Positions 12,301-22,783 of a stretch of DNA of 64,000 nucleotides are shown here, in pieces (within the stretch, counting starts at the first letter, position 1; each line of letters opens with the position of its first letter). Made by a program: the position numbers and the translations under genes. The DNA comes from Selaginella moellendorffii (lineage: Eukaryota; Streptophyta; Lycopodiopsida; Selaginellales; Selaginellaceae): contig NW_003314301.1 of assembly GCF_000143415.4 (NCBI RefSeq), forward strand, positions 1,486,314 to 1,550,313, in the 5' to 3' direction. Under the pieces are notes generated by a model, which worked only from the letters and a program-made list of their open reading frames with translations, was not told where the DNA came from and searched no databases.

Positions 12301-12852
12301 GTCACCATCGCGTTCTCTGTCTCTCTCCGGTTCGTCCCTATGATCTCGAGAGTAATGGCGTTCTTCGTCCTCGGCGTTGTAACAGTATCTATCACTCTCC
12401 AAGTCCGTGAAATTCCTGTCTCCATCTCTGTCAGCCACGCTATGCTTTTTCTCCTTGGACTTTTTGTGCCGAGGCCCAGAATCGCTACTTCGACCATGAT
12501 CAGACTTACGGTCCTTTTTCTCGCAGGACACCAGAACTTTCTCAGGAGCACTTACCACAACCCCTTCATTCTCACCAGACCTCGTCTTCTTGGTAGAATG
12601 GCTCGAGTGTTGAGCAGCAGCGACATCAGAGCTATGCTTCCTCTTGTGAGAACTGTGGCCACGCTTGGCCTCGTCCCTCTCTTTCTCCTTCTCGCCACTG
12701 TCCCTGCGCTTGCTGCTACTAGATTTCCTTCTCGCTACAGTACCCGAGCCCACAGAGTCGTCTTCCTCTCCCTCCTGCTCCTCTTCCAGCTCCTCTTCCG
12801 CGTCCCTTCTGTGGCGGTGCGAGCGATGGCGGGCCTTGCCGGACGGCGCCAT
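9334..12852 (-). CDS. Large RD/SR-like nuclear protein with acidic C-terminal repeats
   Basis: Three exons, 12852-10903, 10841-10758 and 10698-9334, with introns of 61 and 59 bp and the phase kept at both joins; 1,132 residues. The first 430 residues are dominated by Arg/Asp, Arg/Glu, Lys and Ser, including seven tandem DGERERKDR units (about 11755-11945), as in spliceosome-associated RD/RS proteins. A more ordered aromatic and acidic region follows (NWKNGFFPPFAPHYG, FTEDMRQLMSRLSVS, EEYLKFMTDEK). Exon 3 encodes an acidic tail with about five copies of a roughly 25-residue unit built around AKESTVEPRENRIEL. A nuclear RNA-processing role is an inference from composition. No named family is recognised; a distant BCLAF1/THRAP3-like relationship is possible but not shown. 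The start is the first ATG of the open frame. Confidence 0.8.
9530..9950 (-). repeat. In-gene tandem repeat, about 75 bp unit
   Basis: Degenerate tandem copies encode the acidic unit DLEAKESTVEPRENRIELEA. Copies differ by short in-frame deletions, the pattern expected from slippage under coding constraint. Confidence 0.8.
11755..11945 (-). repeat. In-gene tandem repeat, 27 bp unit x7
   Basis: Seven near-identical 27-bp units encode DGERERKDR. The only visible amino-acid changes are one D-to-N and the terminal R-to-T. Such high identity suggests recent expansion or gene conversion. Confidence 0.9.
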
Positions 12853-13567
12853 AGCTCGAGAGACTCTACCCTAGGAGAATGCAAGCAGCGGGAGGCAGTG
12901 GCGCCTGGAGATCCAAGGCGCTCGAGCTAGACGATACCTGGCGATGATCATCGCGGCGCTGGGCTGCGCGTCGGCGCGGCGCAGCGGTCGTCCTCTAAGC
13001 GCAGACTTAGGTTTGGAGCAAAATATTTTTTCCGGGAGAGGAATATACACGCGAATATTTTCGTTAGGGATATAGTCGGTGGCGCGACCGGCGGCTGGGG
13101 TGGGCGCCACGCTTGTGAGTCTCCGCCGGCCGACGGGCGACGGCTCCTTCCGGTCTCCGCCCGTCCATTCGAAAACGACAGCACAAAGACACCGGCATTG
13201 CCGTCGGATGGGGACATCCAACGGCCACGATCGCCCCCTCGATGGAGTGGCTACTCTACCACCGAGAATCAAATGTGTGCAAACACCACACCACACCTCT
13301 CCCATCCCACTTCCTCCCAAAGAGAGAAAAAAACTCTTTTTTTTTTCTCTCTTTCTCCTCCATCGCTCCTCCATCGCGCACCGATGCGATGCGTCGTCTC
13401 CATGGTCTGATTAAAACCCATCCCTTCCGTCACTCGAGAGCACCGCTGTAGCATCACTGACTGCTTCCCATGATCGCAGTGAAGATTCTCCCTGTAGCAG
13501 CGACGAGCAATCCGTCAAGGTCGGAGTTTTCGTGAGAGCACTGGATCCATACCCCAATTCGCCGAGC
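12853..13567. promoter_or_regulatory. Divergent intergenic region between RD-like and trihelix genes
   Basis: About 715 bp separate two divergently read start codons. A pyrimidine-rich stretch near 13310-13380 is typical of a plant 5' leader on the trihelix side. No protein-coding feature is convincing here. Confidence 0.5.
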
Positions 13568-14851
13568 ATGGAGCAGCAGCCTGATCTTCCAGCGACCACC
13601 AGAGAGATCGACCCAGCAGCGACGACGACGACGACGACGACGATGGCGATCTCATCACCGCCACTTCCACCACCATCGCTAGCAGCCCCGGGAAGAAGCC
13701 CATCACTGGCAGCCACCACCAAGGTGAGCAACTGCAAGGAAAACGATGAGCCGAGTGTTAGAAAGGACAGGGAGGAGTGGAGCGAGGCGGCCATATCGAC
13801 GCTCATAGATGCTTACACTGCCAAGTATGGCCAATTGAACGGCAAGGGGCTGCGGAGCAAGGACTGGGCCGAGGTCGTGGACACAGTCAACAGCAACCAA
13901 AAGTCGGCTAAGACGGTGGAGCATTGCCGGAACAAAATGGACACGCTTACCAAGCGCTACAAGTCGGAGAAGAAGAACAAGCTGTCCGGAGCCGAGAGCT
14001 CCTGGCCGTGGTATGACAAGATGGAGATCATACGGGGCTGCTCTCCGGGAAAATCTGTCACTGCTGCCGCCGCTGCTGCTGCTGCTGCTGCGGCCGCTGC
14101 CGCCGCTGCTGCCTCGGCAAGTAACAGCAACATCAGCAAAGCTTTTGTGGGAGTTATTCCTCCTGGAAAGGAGAGGATTAGAAACAAGAGAGGGAAGAAA
14201 GTAGTCCTGAGCAACAGCGAAGACGCGTCAGTCCAGAGCCAGAGCGAGAAAAACAAGGAAGGTACTTACCCGCCAGTAAAGCCAGTGGTCGTAGTAGCAC
14301 CATCGCCAGGAGGAGGAGGAATACCAGCACCAGCAGCTCCGCCACCACCACCACCGAGTTTAAGCTTTAGCAAAGTTGATGGACCCGGTTTCAAGCCTGA
14401 AATACCGACTGCCCCGTATGCCAGGATGGATTCATCCACTGCTCACCCAAACTTTCACATCCCGGCAGCCATTCCTGCTTGGCATAACTCTCCAGGAGCG
14501 GCACCACCACCACCACCACCAGCGGTAACATTTCCTCAAGTAGCAGCAGCGGCGGCGGCGGCGGCGGCAGCAGCTGCTAGAGAACAGCAAGCCACTGGTA
14601 ACAGCTTGGACGGAGGAATAAGCACTGACCACCTCTCGAGAAGTATTCTGGAGCTAGCAGGAAGCATGAGGAGCTCGGCGGGGAACTTAGCCAGCAGCAT
14701 AAACGGGTTCACGGAAGTGTACGCCAGAATCGAGATTGCCAAGATGGAAATGCTGAAGGAGCTGGAGCTGAAACGGATGCAAGTACAGCTTGAGACTGCC
14801 GAGATTCTTAGCCGCAAGAGGAAGCGGGACAGTTCTTCCGATCCTGAGTGA
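13568..14851 (+). CDS. Trihelix transcription factor, ASIL/6b-interacting type
   Basis: Intronless, 427 residues. The frame is open further upstream, but ATG 13568 is its first ATG. The DNA-binding trihelix occupies about residues 69-156 with the three conserved Trp positions (REEWSEAA, SKDWAEVV, SSWPWYDKM) and the CRNKMDTLTKRYK helix characteristic of the ASIL branch. Two poly-Ala runs and two poly-Pro runs lie in the linker. The C-terminus is a predicted helix (YARIEIAKMEMLKELELKRMQ) ending in a basic RKRKR signal, as in family members that dimerise through this part. ASIL proteins repress embryo-maturation genes in Arabidopsis; the target genes here are unknown. Confidence 0.9.
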   Translation: MEQQPDLPATTREIDPAATTTTTTTMAISSPPLPPPSLAAPGRSPSLAATTKVSNCKENDEPSVRKDREEWSEAAISTLIDAYTAKYGQLNGKGLRSKDWAEVVDTVNSNQKSAKTVEHCRNKMDTLTKRYKSEKKNKLSGAESSWPWYDKMEIIRGCSPGKSVTAAAAAAAAAAAAAAAAASASNSNISKAFVGVIPPGKERIRNKRGKKVVLSNSEDASVQSQSEKNKEGTYPPVKPVVVVAPSPGGGGIPAPAAPPPPPPSLSFSKVDGPGFKPEIPTAPYARMDSSTAHPNFHIPAAIPAWHNSPGAAPPPPPPAVTFPQVAAAAAAAAAAAAREQQATGNSLDGGISTDHLSRSILELAGSMRSSAGNLASSINGFTEVYARIEIAKMEMLKELELKRMQVQLETAEILSRKRKRDSSSDPE

Positions 14852-15020
14852 TAGTATGTATATGTAAGAAAGATATATAGGCTGCCGCTGTGAGTTTTTG
14901 TAATGAAATTTTCCTCACAGGAAATAAAAAAACGAGTGATCTGTTTCGATTTTCAAGACGTTCAAGTACCTGGCGGACGAGCAATCTCTCATCAAATTAT
15001 ACCAAAAAACCTTTCTCGAT
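14852..15020. other. Convergent 3' region, trihelix/DHQ-SDH
   Basis: Only 169 bp separate the trihelix stop from the DHQ-SDH stop on the other strand. An AATGAAAT-like element and A-run (14901-14935) could serve polyadenylation of the trihelix transcript. Confidence 0.4.
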
Positions 15021-17179
15021 TTAAGGTGCCATCTTGGCGACAATCTCTCTCATCACTGACTTTGGAGCTGCACAACATGATTCAGTGGATCAACTCAAGT
15101 ACGAAACAAACTGGAAAGAAGAAAACTACCTGGCTGGCCGGTAAAAAGTTCAAACTGCCCAATTGCTTGTCGTATAAACATTTCCAAGCCGCTTACGACG
15201 ACTGCACCGGATTCTTTAGCTTCTCGCAGCAGCCTGGTCTCAAGAGGCGTGTAAACCGCATCAAAAACCACACTATATCCTTTGAGAGCGGCCTGATCAG
15301 GAGAAGAGAGGTAAGCACGCGATGAAAGAATCTAGTCTGGCCATGCCTTTGGTATCGGAGTGTCTTGAACGTTTGGCTGCATACCAACCGAGGTCGAATT
15401 CGCTAGTATCATGCCAGTTTCCGGCTGAAAACTGCTCAATGTTTCCAATGAAATGGCTTCTGCTCCAACTGATTCAGCAAGCACCTTTGCCCTCTCTTAT
15501 CATGCACAGACAAAAACGAAGTCAGCAAGCAGGAGTTCCACGACGAAATTAATAAAGTACCAAAATTCCGATTCGCAATCACAACTCTGGCCCCTCTGTG
15601 CTTCGCTCCAAAAGCAAGAGCCTTCCCAGCACCCCCGGCTCCGATAACTACGCAAAGCTTGCCAGAAAGCGGCTGGCTACCGTGGTATCCACTTTCTTCC
15701 CTTTCCAATCAACAAGGCAGGAGAAGACAATCAGAACCGCGCCATCAAACTCAAAATTCAACAATACCTCGAACACCGTCTTCTATAGCAGAAATGGCAG
15801 CTTCACAGTCTGTGTTGTAGCCAACAAATTTTCCATCTGCCCTTCTAATGATTGTGTTGACTGCTCCAATGGCCTGCATGCTTTCAAATCAATATAAAAA
15901 AACACGAAGACTGAGTTTCGAACCTTTGCGGAAGATTCAACCTCATCACAGCATTTCAAAGCATCTTCCTTGAATGGGATCGTAACACTAGAAACAAAAA
16001 GATGAGAAGAAAAATAGATGGTCCGGGAATGTCAAGTACCTGAAGCCACCGAAATCTGGCGCGGAGTACACCGACAAAAATTCAGCAAGGTTGTCCACCA
16101 AAAATGGAAGATAAACAGCATTGTATCCGATCGCTTCAAAAGCTGGATTGTGAAGATATGGACCTTTGCTGTGACCAACGGGGTTGCCTATGATTCCATA
16201 GACACGAGTATCACAGTCCATCTCACGCAGCCGATATGTTCGAACGAGATCAGTCAGCGTTGGCTGGCCAGGAGCCGATTCTTTGCCAGAAGAAAGCGTA
16301 CCGAATGTCAAAAAGCCTCCAAACTTTGGTGACAGCAACCTGCTTATGAGACCCTTCTGTCCCATAACGAGCGCAATCGTTGGGACCTTCAAAGAAAGCT
16401 AGCTTAACAAGCAGGATTTCTTTCGCTGGAACTTTGAAGACTTACCTGCGTATGAGCCAGCACCCGAAACACATTCGCGGAATCGACCACGTTGTTTGCA
16501 GTAGTGACAAACTTGATTATATCGGCACCAGTGGCTTGCATCCTTGCGACAAGACGTCCAATCTCCTCGGAGGAAGGAGTGGTGTGATAGTTGTGGTTGG
16601 AGACTATAATTCTGGTGCTGGACGAGCTCCGCTTGGAACTTTGGCTGGCTATGAAATCCTCGGCCACCTGGAAGAACAAAAAACTATCTTAGAAACATTC
16701 TACGTTGTTACAAAAGAGAAGAACAAACAACTCTCTTCTACGTTAGAAGCTTAAAATCACCTGGAGCTCGACGTCGATGAAATCGGCTTGTAGCTCGATT
16801 GCGAGGCTCAATGCAGCCACTCGCGCAGCCTCGTCGCCTTCGTACAAACCTCCTTCCCAATTCGGCCTGTAGATCTGAGAGCATTCGTGATTTCCACAGG
16901 AAAATATAAATTCTCTCACCTATAGGTGATAATCACCGGCAAGACCCTGCCCTCGATCAATCGCGGCAAATCCACCCCTGGCTGGAAGCTGTTGATGTAA
17001 TCCACTCGCAATTCCACCACATCGGCCCCGGATGCCTTCGCAGCCTTGATCTGATGCAGCATTTCTTCCACGGACTCGGCGACGAGCGGCGCGCAGAGCA
17101 TCGTCCCATTTTGTGGAGGCGACATCGCTAGATCAGAGATCCTCGCCGTCGCCAATCCTCCTCCAGACAGATAATCCAT
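15021..17179 (-). CDS. Bifunctional 3-dehydroquinate dehydratase/shikimate dehydrogenase
   Basis: Ten exons were traced with continuous phase: 17179-16920, 16866-16761, 16667-16446, 16386-16040, 15987-15924, 15873-15768, 15695-15561, 15495-15347, 15292-15130, 15067-15021; 532 residues. The dehydratase half has the His of SNHNYHTTP and the Schiff-base Lys of IIKFVTTA. The dehydrogenase half has GNPVGHSKGP, VTIPFKED, the NADP loop GAGGAGKA and NRNF. It performs two consecutive shikimate-pathway steps, normally in plastids. Only about 26 residues precede the dehydratase core (MLCAPLVA), so there is little or no transit peptide unless an upstream exon exists. The second Ser of the usual SKSP shikimate-binding motif is Gly. 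The intron after exon 8 begins with GC. Confidence 0.95.
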
Positions 17180-17188
17180 AAACCCTAA
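17180..17188 (-). promoter_or_regulatory. Telo-box abutting the DHQ-SDH start codon
   Basis: The plus strand reads AAACCCTAA at 17180-17188, so the sense strand has TTAGGGTTT directly before ATG. It overlaps the end of a short upstream ORF. Confidence 0.7.
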
Positions 17189-17211
17189 GAGGACGGACTT
17201 AGAGCCGCCAT
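17185..17211 (-). other. Short upstream ORF in DHQ-SDH leader
   Basis: ATG at 17211 reads eight codons (MAALSPSS) to TAG, ending 5 nt before the main ATG. If the 5' leader is transcribed through here, ribosomes would meet this ORF first, so it could lower or condition translation. An upstream leader intron (donor near 17280, acceptor near 17217) is plausible. Confidence 0.5.
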
Positions 17212-17395
17212 TTCGCTACTCTGGTCAAGAACAAAGAATGTGTTTGTTAGCTCTTTCGATTGGAATTCTCAAAGCAAACATACCTCTTTCTCCTCGTCCT
17301 AGAAACGATTGTTTCCAAAACTTACAAAGAAGATGAGAGCTTCCAACTTACAGAATGGAAAAATACTTACACCAAAGTCGAAGATAGCGTTCTCT

Positions 17396-20300
17396 TTAAA
17401 CACAGATCTTCAAGTGACCATCCTCGGTGCCGATGATAAACTGGCGTGAAAATGGCAGCACGCTGATGGTGTGAATCGTTGACAGATTTCTGCCACTGCG
17501 ATTCGGAAGATAGACTTTTCTAGGCGTTACTTTTTGACTGGAATGACCCTGAAAGAGAACATAGCTTGAAAAAAAAACCAGTCGAATACAAAAACCTTTA
17601 CCAGTTTCGAAAACGAGGAAACTCCAATCTTGTTTCCAGCAGCTGAGAGTATGTTGCCTCCCCACAAAGCGAAGCTCGCCACTGCGTCTCTGTGGCCTTG
17701 AAACGTCTGTAGCTGAAGGGGCCAGCTTCTGGAAACACGAAGCACGGAAACTCGAGTAACTCACAGCAATAAAAGAAAGCACAAAGAACTCACTTCCGGA
17801 GATCCCATACTGATAGTGTTTTGTCCAAGGAGCTAGAAACGAGATAATACTCCTCCAGGGGCGCAAGCTAGAATGAAAACTCCATGAGAAAGATACGAAA
17901 GAAGAAAGTACGTTACTTACGTTTGTGATTTCAGCTCCATGAGCTCGCCAGCTTCCAATCACACTTCCACTTCTGGCATCAAGAATACTGCAATGTCCAG
18001 AATTGAAACCGACGCCTATCCAAGAAGAGAAAGACTTCGATTTCTCTTCAGGGGCTTCTCGAGACGAAGATGTCACCGACGAGACGAACGAAGAAACTGA
18101 GGTTTCTGATGAAGTTTCACAGCGCCAGGAAAACAGCTGGCGACTTGTAACAGGATCTACAAACCTGCAAATCGGGAAAACAAGAAACGACGTCCGAAGC
18201 TCGTCAAAATTTTCAAGCTCACCTGAGATGGCCATTAGTCGTTCCAATCGCAAGCTTCGTCTCTGCCTCCATGAAATGCATGAAGGTGTAAGCATTTCCA
18301 GCGGATAGTGTCCCATTCGTCAAGCTCATATCAGCAACTTCACTCTGTCTCAAAGAACCGGAGATTGAAGTTTCATCCAGCAGGGCCAAACGTTTTCCTG
18401 TTTCGGAATTCCAGATGTGAAGCATACCATCACACGAGCCAACTCTTTCGAATCCTTGAAAGACACATATATCGTTCACGGCCTGGAAACAAAGAAGTCA
18501 GCATCGCTAAGTTTTCAGCTGCTATTTACCTCTTCGTGACCAGAATACTCCGTGATACATTCTGCAGATGAGAGGTCCCACTTTCGAACGACAGATCTTC
18601 CACGTAAACCACCAGCCGAAAAAATCACAGTCTCGTCGCCTCCAAGTCGTGAGACTTTTACAGTGCCACTATGAGCACGCCAGGAATGTGCGACGATCCC
18701 ATTTAGCTTCCATGACTGCTCGTCTTTCGTACCGGCATGCGCCACTCCAATTCTACTCTTGTTGTTTGACTCGGCACCACCACGAGTTTCGTCATGAGTC
18801 GGCACCCAGAACCATGGCTCCTCGTTTGGTTTCACGACTAATTCTTGATCTTGGTTGCGAGAAGTAAAAGAGCCCGTCCACTTTGCAGCCTGGGATTGCG
18901 GAATAGACCATCCTACACCATTGAGTAGGAGGTTGGCAGGACTAAAGCTTCCAGTGTTTGAAGACTCTTCTACGGGCAAAGCTTCTGTAGAATGAGTGAA
19001 ATGTCTGCTAGTGTCTGTCCACTGCAACAAAACTCCCACAATAAACTTACGACGGAGCCAACTCAAACTGCATACCTTCCAATCATATTTCTTTGCAAGG
19101 CTTTGTTCCAGAACAAGCCATGTCGGGAAAGACTGACGAACTCTCTCAATTCCCAAGAGTGATGCCAATTCAGAATACAACAAATATCTGAACGACATCA
19201 GTTATGTCAGTAAGGAAGAACCAAAAGAGAAAAAAACATACGCAAGGTCCAGTTCCTCGGAAATGTTGCTGTACGCAAGGGCATGAAAGAACTCTTTGAA
19301 TTGCGGCATGACGTGTAGAAAAGTAAGCTCTGGTCCACTTCGTCTACAAGCGGCTAAAATACTTTTTGCTGCGGACTGCAAAAAGGAAAAAAAAATAAGT
19401 GACACCAAGAAAACAAAAGGTTTGAACAACCTGACGAAAGCGATGTGGCAAATTCTTTTGCTGGAAAATTTTGTAGAGGAAATTGTTAGGTTCCTGCACA
19501 AGAAATCGATAAACGCAAGCTTGGAGTAAATCCTAGGTACCTGCAATAACTCTCTCGATACGGAAACTGGATTCAATAGCAATACGAGACGACTTAACAC
19601 GGTCAAGGCATCAGCCGCTGCCAATAAACGCCAGCTTTGTGTTGGAGCAGTCTTATGTGTTAATGGCTCAATACTGAGCATGAGAACGTACTTCAAAGGT
19701 GGAAGCCAATGCTTGATAATTGCCTCAGGTCCAAATTTCTCGCCTGAAACAGCATAATTCAAAACTAAGAAGAATGTAAAACAAAAGAAAGTGCCTGACT
19801 GACCGATTTCTACAAGAGAATCTACGCCATGCACAGTGATGTCACGTCCCAATGACTGCAAGAGTGGCAGAATTGTCTAGCAAACAAAAGAACTACGTTA
19901 ATGAGTTTCTGACCAATTCAACAGTTAATCCTTTTACCTGGTTCAGTGTGACTGGCAATCCCAACTCTTGGCAAGTGTCCACCAAAACAAGTGATGCTGC
20001 ACTCGCTTGCTGGCTTTCGGGCGAACGTAGAACACTGAGCACTATAAGCGAGTGGAAGTGCTGCAAATACACGTGTGTGCCAAGGAGCCGTCTCAAGTTT
20101 CTGATGAATGAAGATCCAAGTAATCCAGCTTTCAACTGAGCATCAGCATCGTTTTCCTGCAAAAAACAATACAAGAATTAAATACCATAGATTTATGCCA
20201 TCAGTTCAGACTTACTTGCAAAATGCTTTGCACGACTGGCAAAAGTAGACGCCTTGAAGCCTGTTGCTTGAGAACTTGAAGCAAAGATTTCAACAGGATA

Positions 20301-22783
20301 ATTACTGCCATAGGATCGAGATCATTGTAAGGATGGGCGATGACAGACAAACAAGCCGGTGCACAAAGCTCGGAAGCAACTGGTCCCATGAGAGCAAACG
20401 CAGACTGTTGAGCCATTTTCGCTGCATAGAACAGGCGGTCGTGGTTGCTGGCTAGAAAATGAAACGAAGAAAGGAATGTGTAAGCTGACCGAACTACCGG
20501 AGGGAAAAACGGTGACTCTAGCAACTTCTCAGCGCTTGGCCGTCTAGAAAAGAAACAAATGCCCGTTATATGAGTTGACAAAAAAATCAAAAAGGAAATC
20601 TACCTCTTGATGTCCGCGGCGAGAGTTGTTTCCACGACAATACGGACGTGAGGTGGAAGCTGATTTAGAGTTCCTGGAAGTGATTTCCTTTCCAGCCAAA
20701 CTGCAGCACTGGTTGAATCAAAGAGCGGTTTTTGAAGAAAAATCTCTGCAACCAAGCATCCGATGCCGAATATGTCAGCAGCCTCGCTCTCCCGGATCGG
20801 CTTTAACACCGAAACTTCACGTTGCCATGCAACTAGTCTCTGATAAGATACGTTCTCGTCGTCGACGTCATCGTCCTGCTCGAAATGGAGCTTCTGGAAA
20901 AGCTCACTCCAGACTTTCTCGTCGGACTCTGCGACGTTTCGCAATATCGCCTCGCAGGCGTTTGATGCAACTGGAGGATGATCCGAGTTTGTAGAATTGT
21001 GTCCTTCCGGATCGGGCACTGGTACACCATACCATGGAGACAAACTCCTTCCAGAACTGCAAAAGGACGCTGACTCCTCCAGCTGTTCCAAGAGGTTTTT
21101 CTTGGAGCTGGAAGTCATCCGCATAGGATGCGGCTTCGAAAACAGCTGCCGTCGTCCTGATGATCTCGGCATGCTCGGTGCTGTAGTTGAAAGCGTAACA
21201 TTCTTCGCCAGAACAGCAGCTTCACCCGACAACTTATAACCAAAAGTGAGATCAATCCACTCGTGGAGCTGCCTCGAAACACGGTCACTCTCTAAAGCAG
21301 AACGGTGTAAACGGATAAAGTCCTCGGGATCTTCAGCCCAGCTTGGAACAGCAAGATCACCCATACCATGGTGTATCGACCGGAAAACTTCTGGATCACT
21401 GTAAAATTCTGGAATGCACTCGTCCGGCGTCCAGTGGTACAGCCTTTGCATGTTCACTGGGTACTCGTTCGGCTCGTACACTGAGCGCACAACTCGACGA
21501 AGTACCAGCAGCGGAAGCCTTCTAGCTTTGTAGATGCAGACCGCGAGCTCCGAAAGGCACTCGTCCGAGACGTGGTGTGGAATCTCGGCAGTGGCGTACG
21601 TAAAGTCGAGCTGCTCGTCCCCTTTGGCTAAGCGCCATTTGCTCTTCGTCAAGTCACGCCAGCCAGTGTCATTCTCTTGGTCGGGTTTTGCTGTGAAGTC
21701 TATCACCCACGGCATGACCGTATGAAAGCACCTGTCCCCCCATCTTCTTCCAGCCAGCCTGTTGAGAAGTAGAAGATAGTCGAAGTTGCTAAGCTCTCCC
21801 CGGAACCACTTCTTAAACTGGCTTCTCCACTCGAGCTCGTCTTCAACTAGAGAAGTCTCCGTTGTTGGATTAAATACTTCACGACGTATAGAGGTCGTAG
21901 CGAATCCTGTAAGCCAGCACCACATACTGCTCGTGATGAGCACGCTGGATGGATTTATGTTTCCGTGAAAAACTTCCAGCTTGTGGCAATGAGCCAAACC
22001 AGCGATGATCTGATATAGAAAGAACCGCAGCTGCCAGTCATCTCCCAAGGCACCCGGGCTAAAATGCAAGAGCGAACGCAGCGTATATGGGGCTGGCGGA
22101 AAAACTAGATATAAAGTCTCGTTCCCCAGGAACGCACCTGTGAGCGGCGCTATGCACGGATGACTACTGCCAAGACAGAGATGGAGTAATCGCTGTTGAT
22201 AATCTCCATCCCCTTCCCTTTCCTCTACAGCACTATTGCTCCTACTAAGATCCTTCAAACCACTTGAGAAAAACCTGGTTTTTTCGAGTGCCAATACGAG
22301 AGCTTCGAAGGACGCGTCTTCCAGAGTTGCATCTCTGTGTAGAACTTTCAGGAATTTGGAGAATGCTGCTAGAGGAGCTGAATCCCTGAGAGCGAAAAAG
22401 AGAAAAAAAATTAGTCATGGCTTATAAAGTATAGCTTCTGTTACCCGGGAGGAAGAGCAATAACACGCAAAACAAGTTCCATTTTTGAATCTCCCCTGGC
22501 AGAAATCGAAGAGGTTTCAGCAACAAAAGTCACGAAATCTCTACAGCATACCATTTTTTCCGATCCAAAGTCGCTGTATCCACCTGAGATTTCCACCACC
22601 AAACGAGCTCTATCAATCAATCGATCAATCAAAGCTCTAGTTAATTACCTCGCAGAACAAATGCGCCCCAAACGGATACGGCGATCGAAAGAGGCCATGA
22701 GAAACGACCACATTCTTCGAGAAATCACGCTCCACGGCAGCGCGCAGCTCATCCAACGACGCCGCGGCTCTCTTCTCCGCCAT
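17396..22783 (-). CDS. GFS12: GFS12-type pseudokinase-BEACH-WD40 protein (WDR81 relative)
   Basis: Sixteen exons, about 1,510 residues: 22783-22649, about 22583-22445, 22385-20604, 20543-20216, 20156-19938, 19876-19804, 19743-19541, 19493-19431, 19375-19242, 19187-19076, 19021-18530, 18482-18223, 18164-17921, 17867-17794, 17728-17602, 17548-17396. Exons 2-16 join in phase. The kinase-like part has HGN in place of the HRD catalytic motif (KLEVFHGNINPSSV), so it is probably inactive. It is interrupted by a BEACH domain (about residues 275-490, from WRSQFKKWFRGE to LTFGYKLSGEA) and resumes at DIFGIGCLVAE. The C-terminal third is WD40 repeats (for example LDKTLSVWDL). Plant GFS12 acts in vacuolar protein sorting and endosomal effectors; WDR81 is its animal counterpart. 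The exon 1/2 junction could not be placed in frame with GT-AG signals. Confidence 0.9.

Noticed and set aside
11097-12551. Long minus-strand frames in the second frame of the RD-like gene (MARENARTG repeats and others)
   Set aside because: Produced by the 27-bp tandem repeat, which is open in several frames; the frame with phase-consistent splicing to exons 2 and 3 is the real one.
12871-13374. 167-codon minus-strand frame in the divergent promoter region
   Set aside because: No family features, low-complexity Lys/Phe start caused by the pyrimidine tract, and it overlaps the likely 5' leaders.
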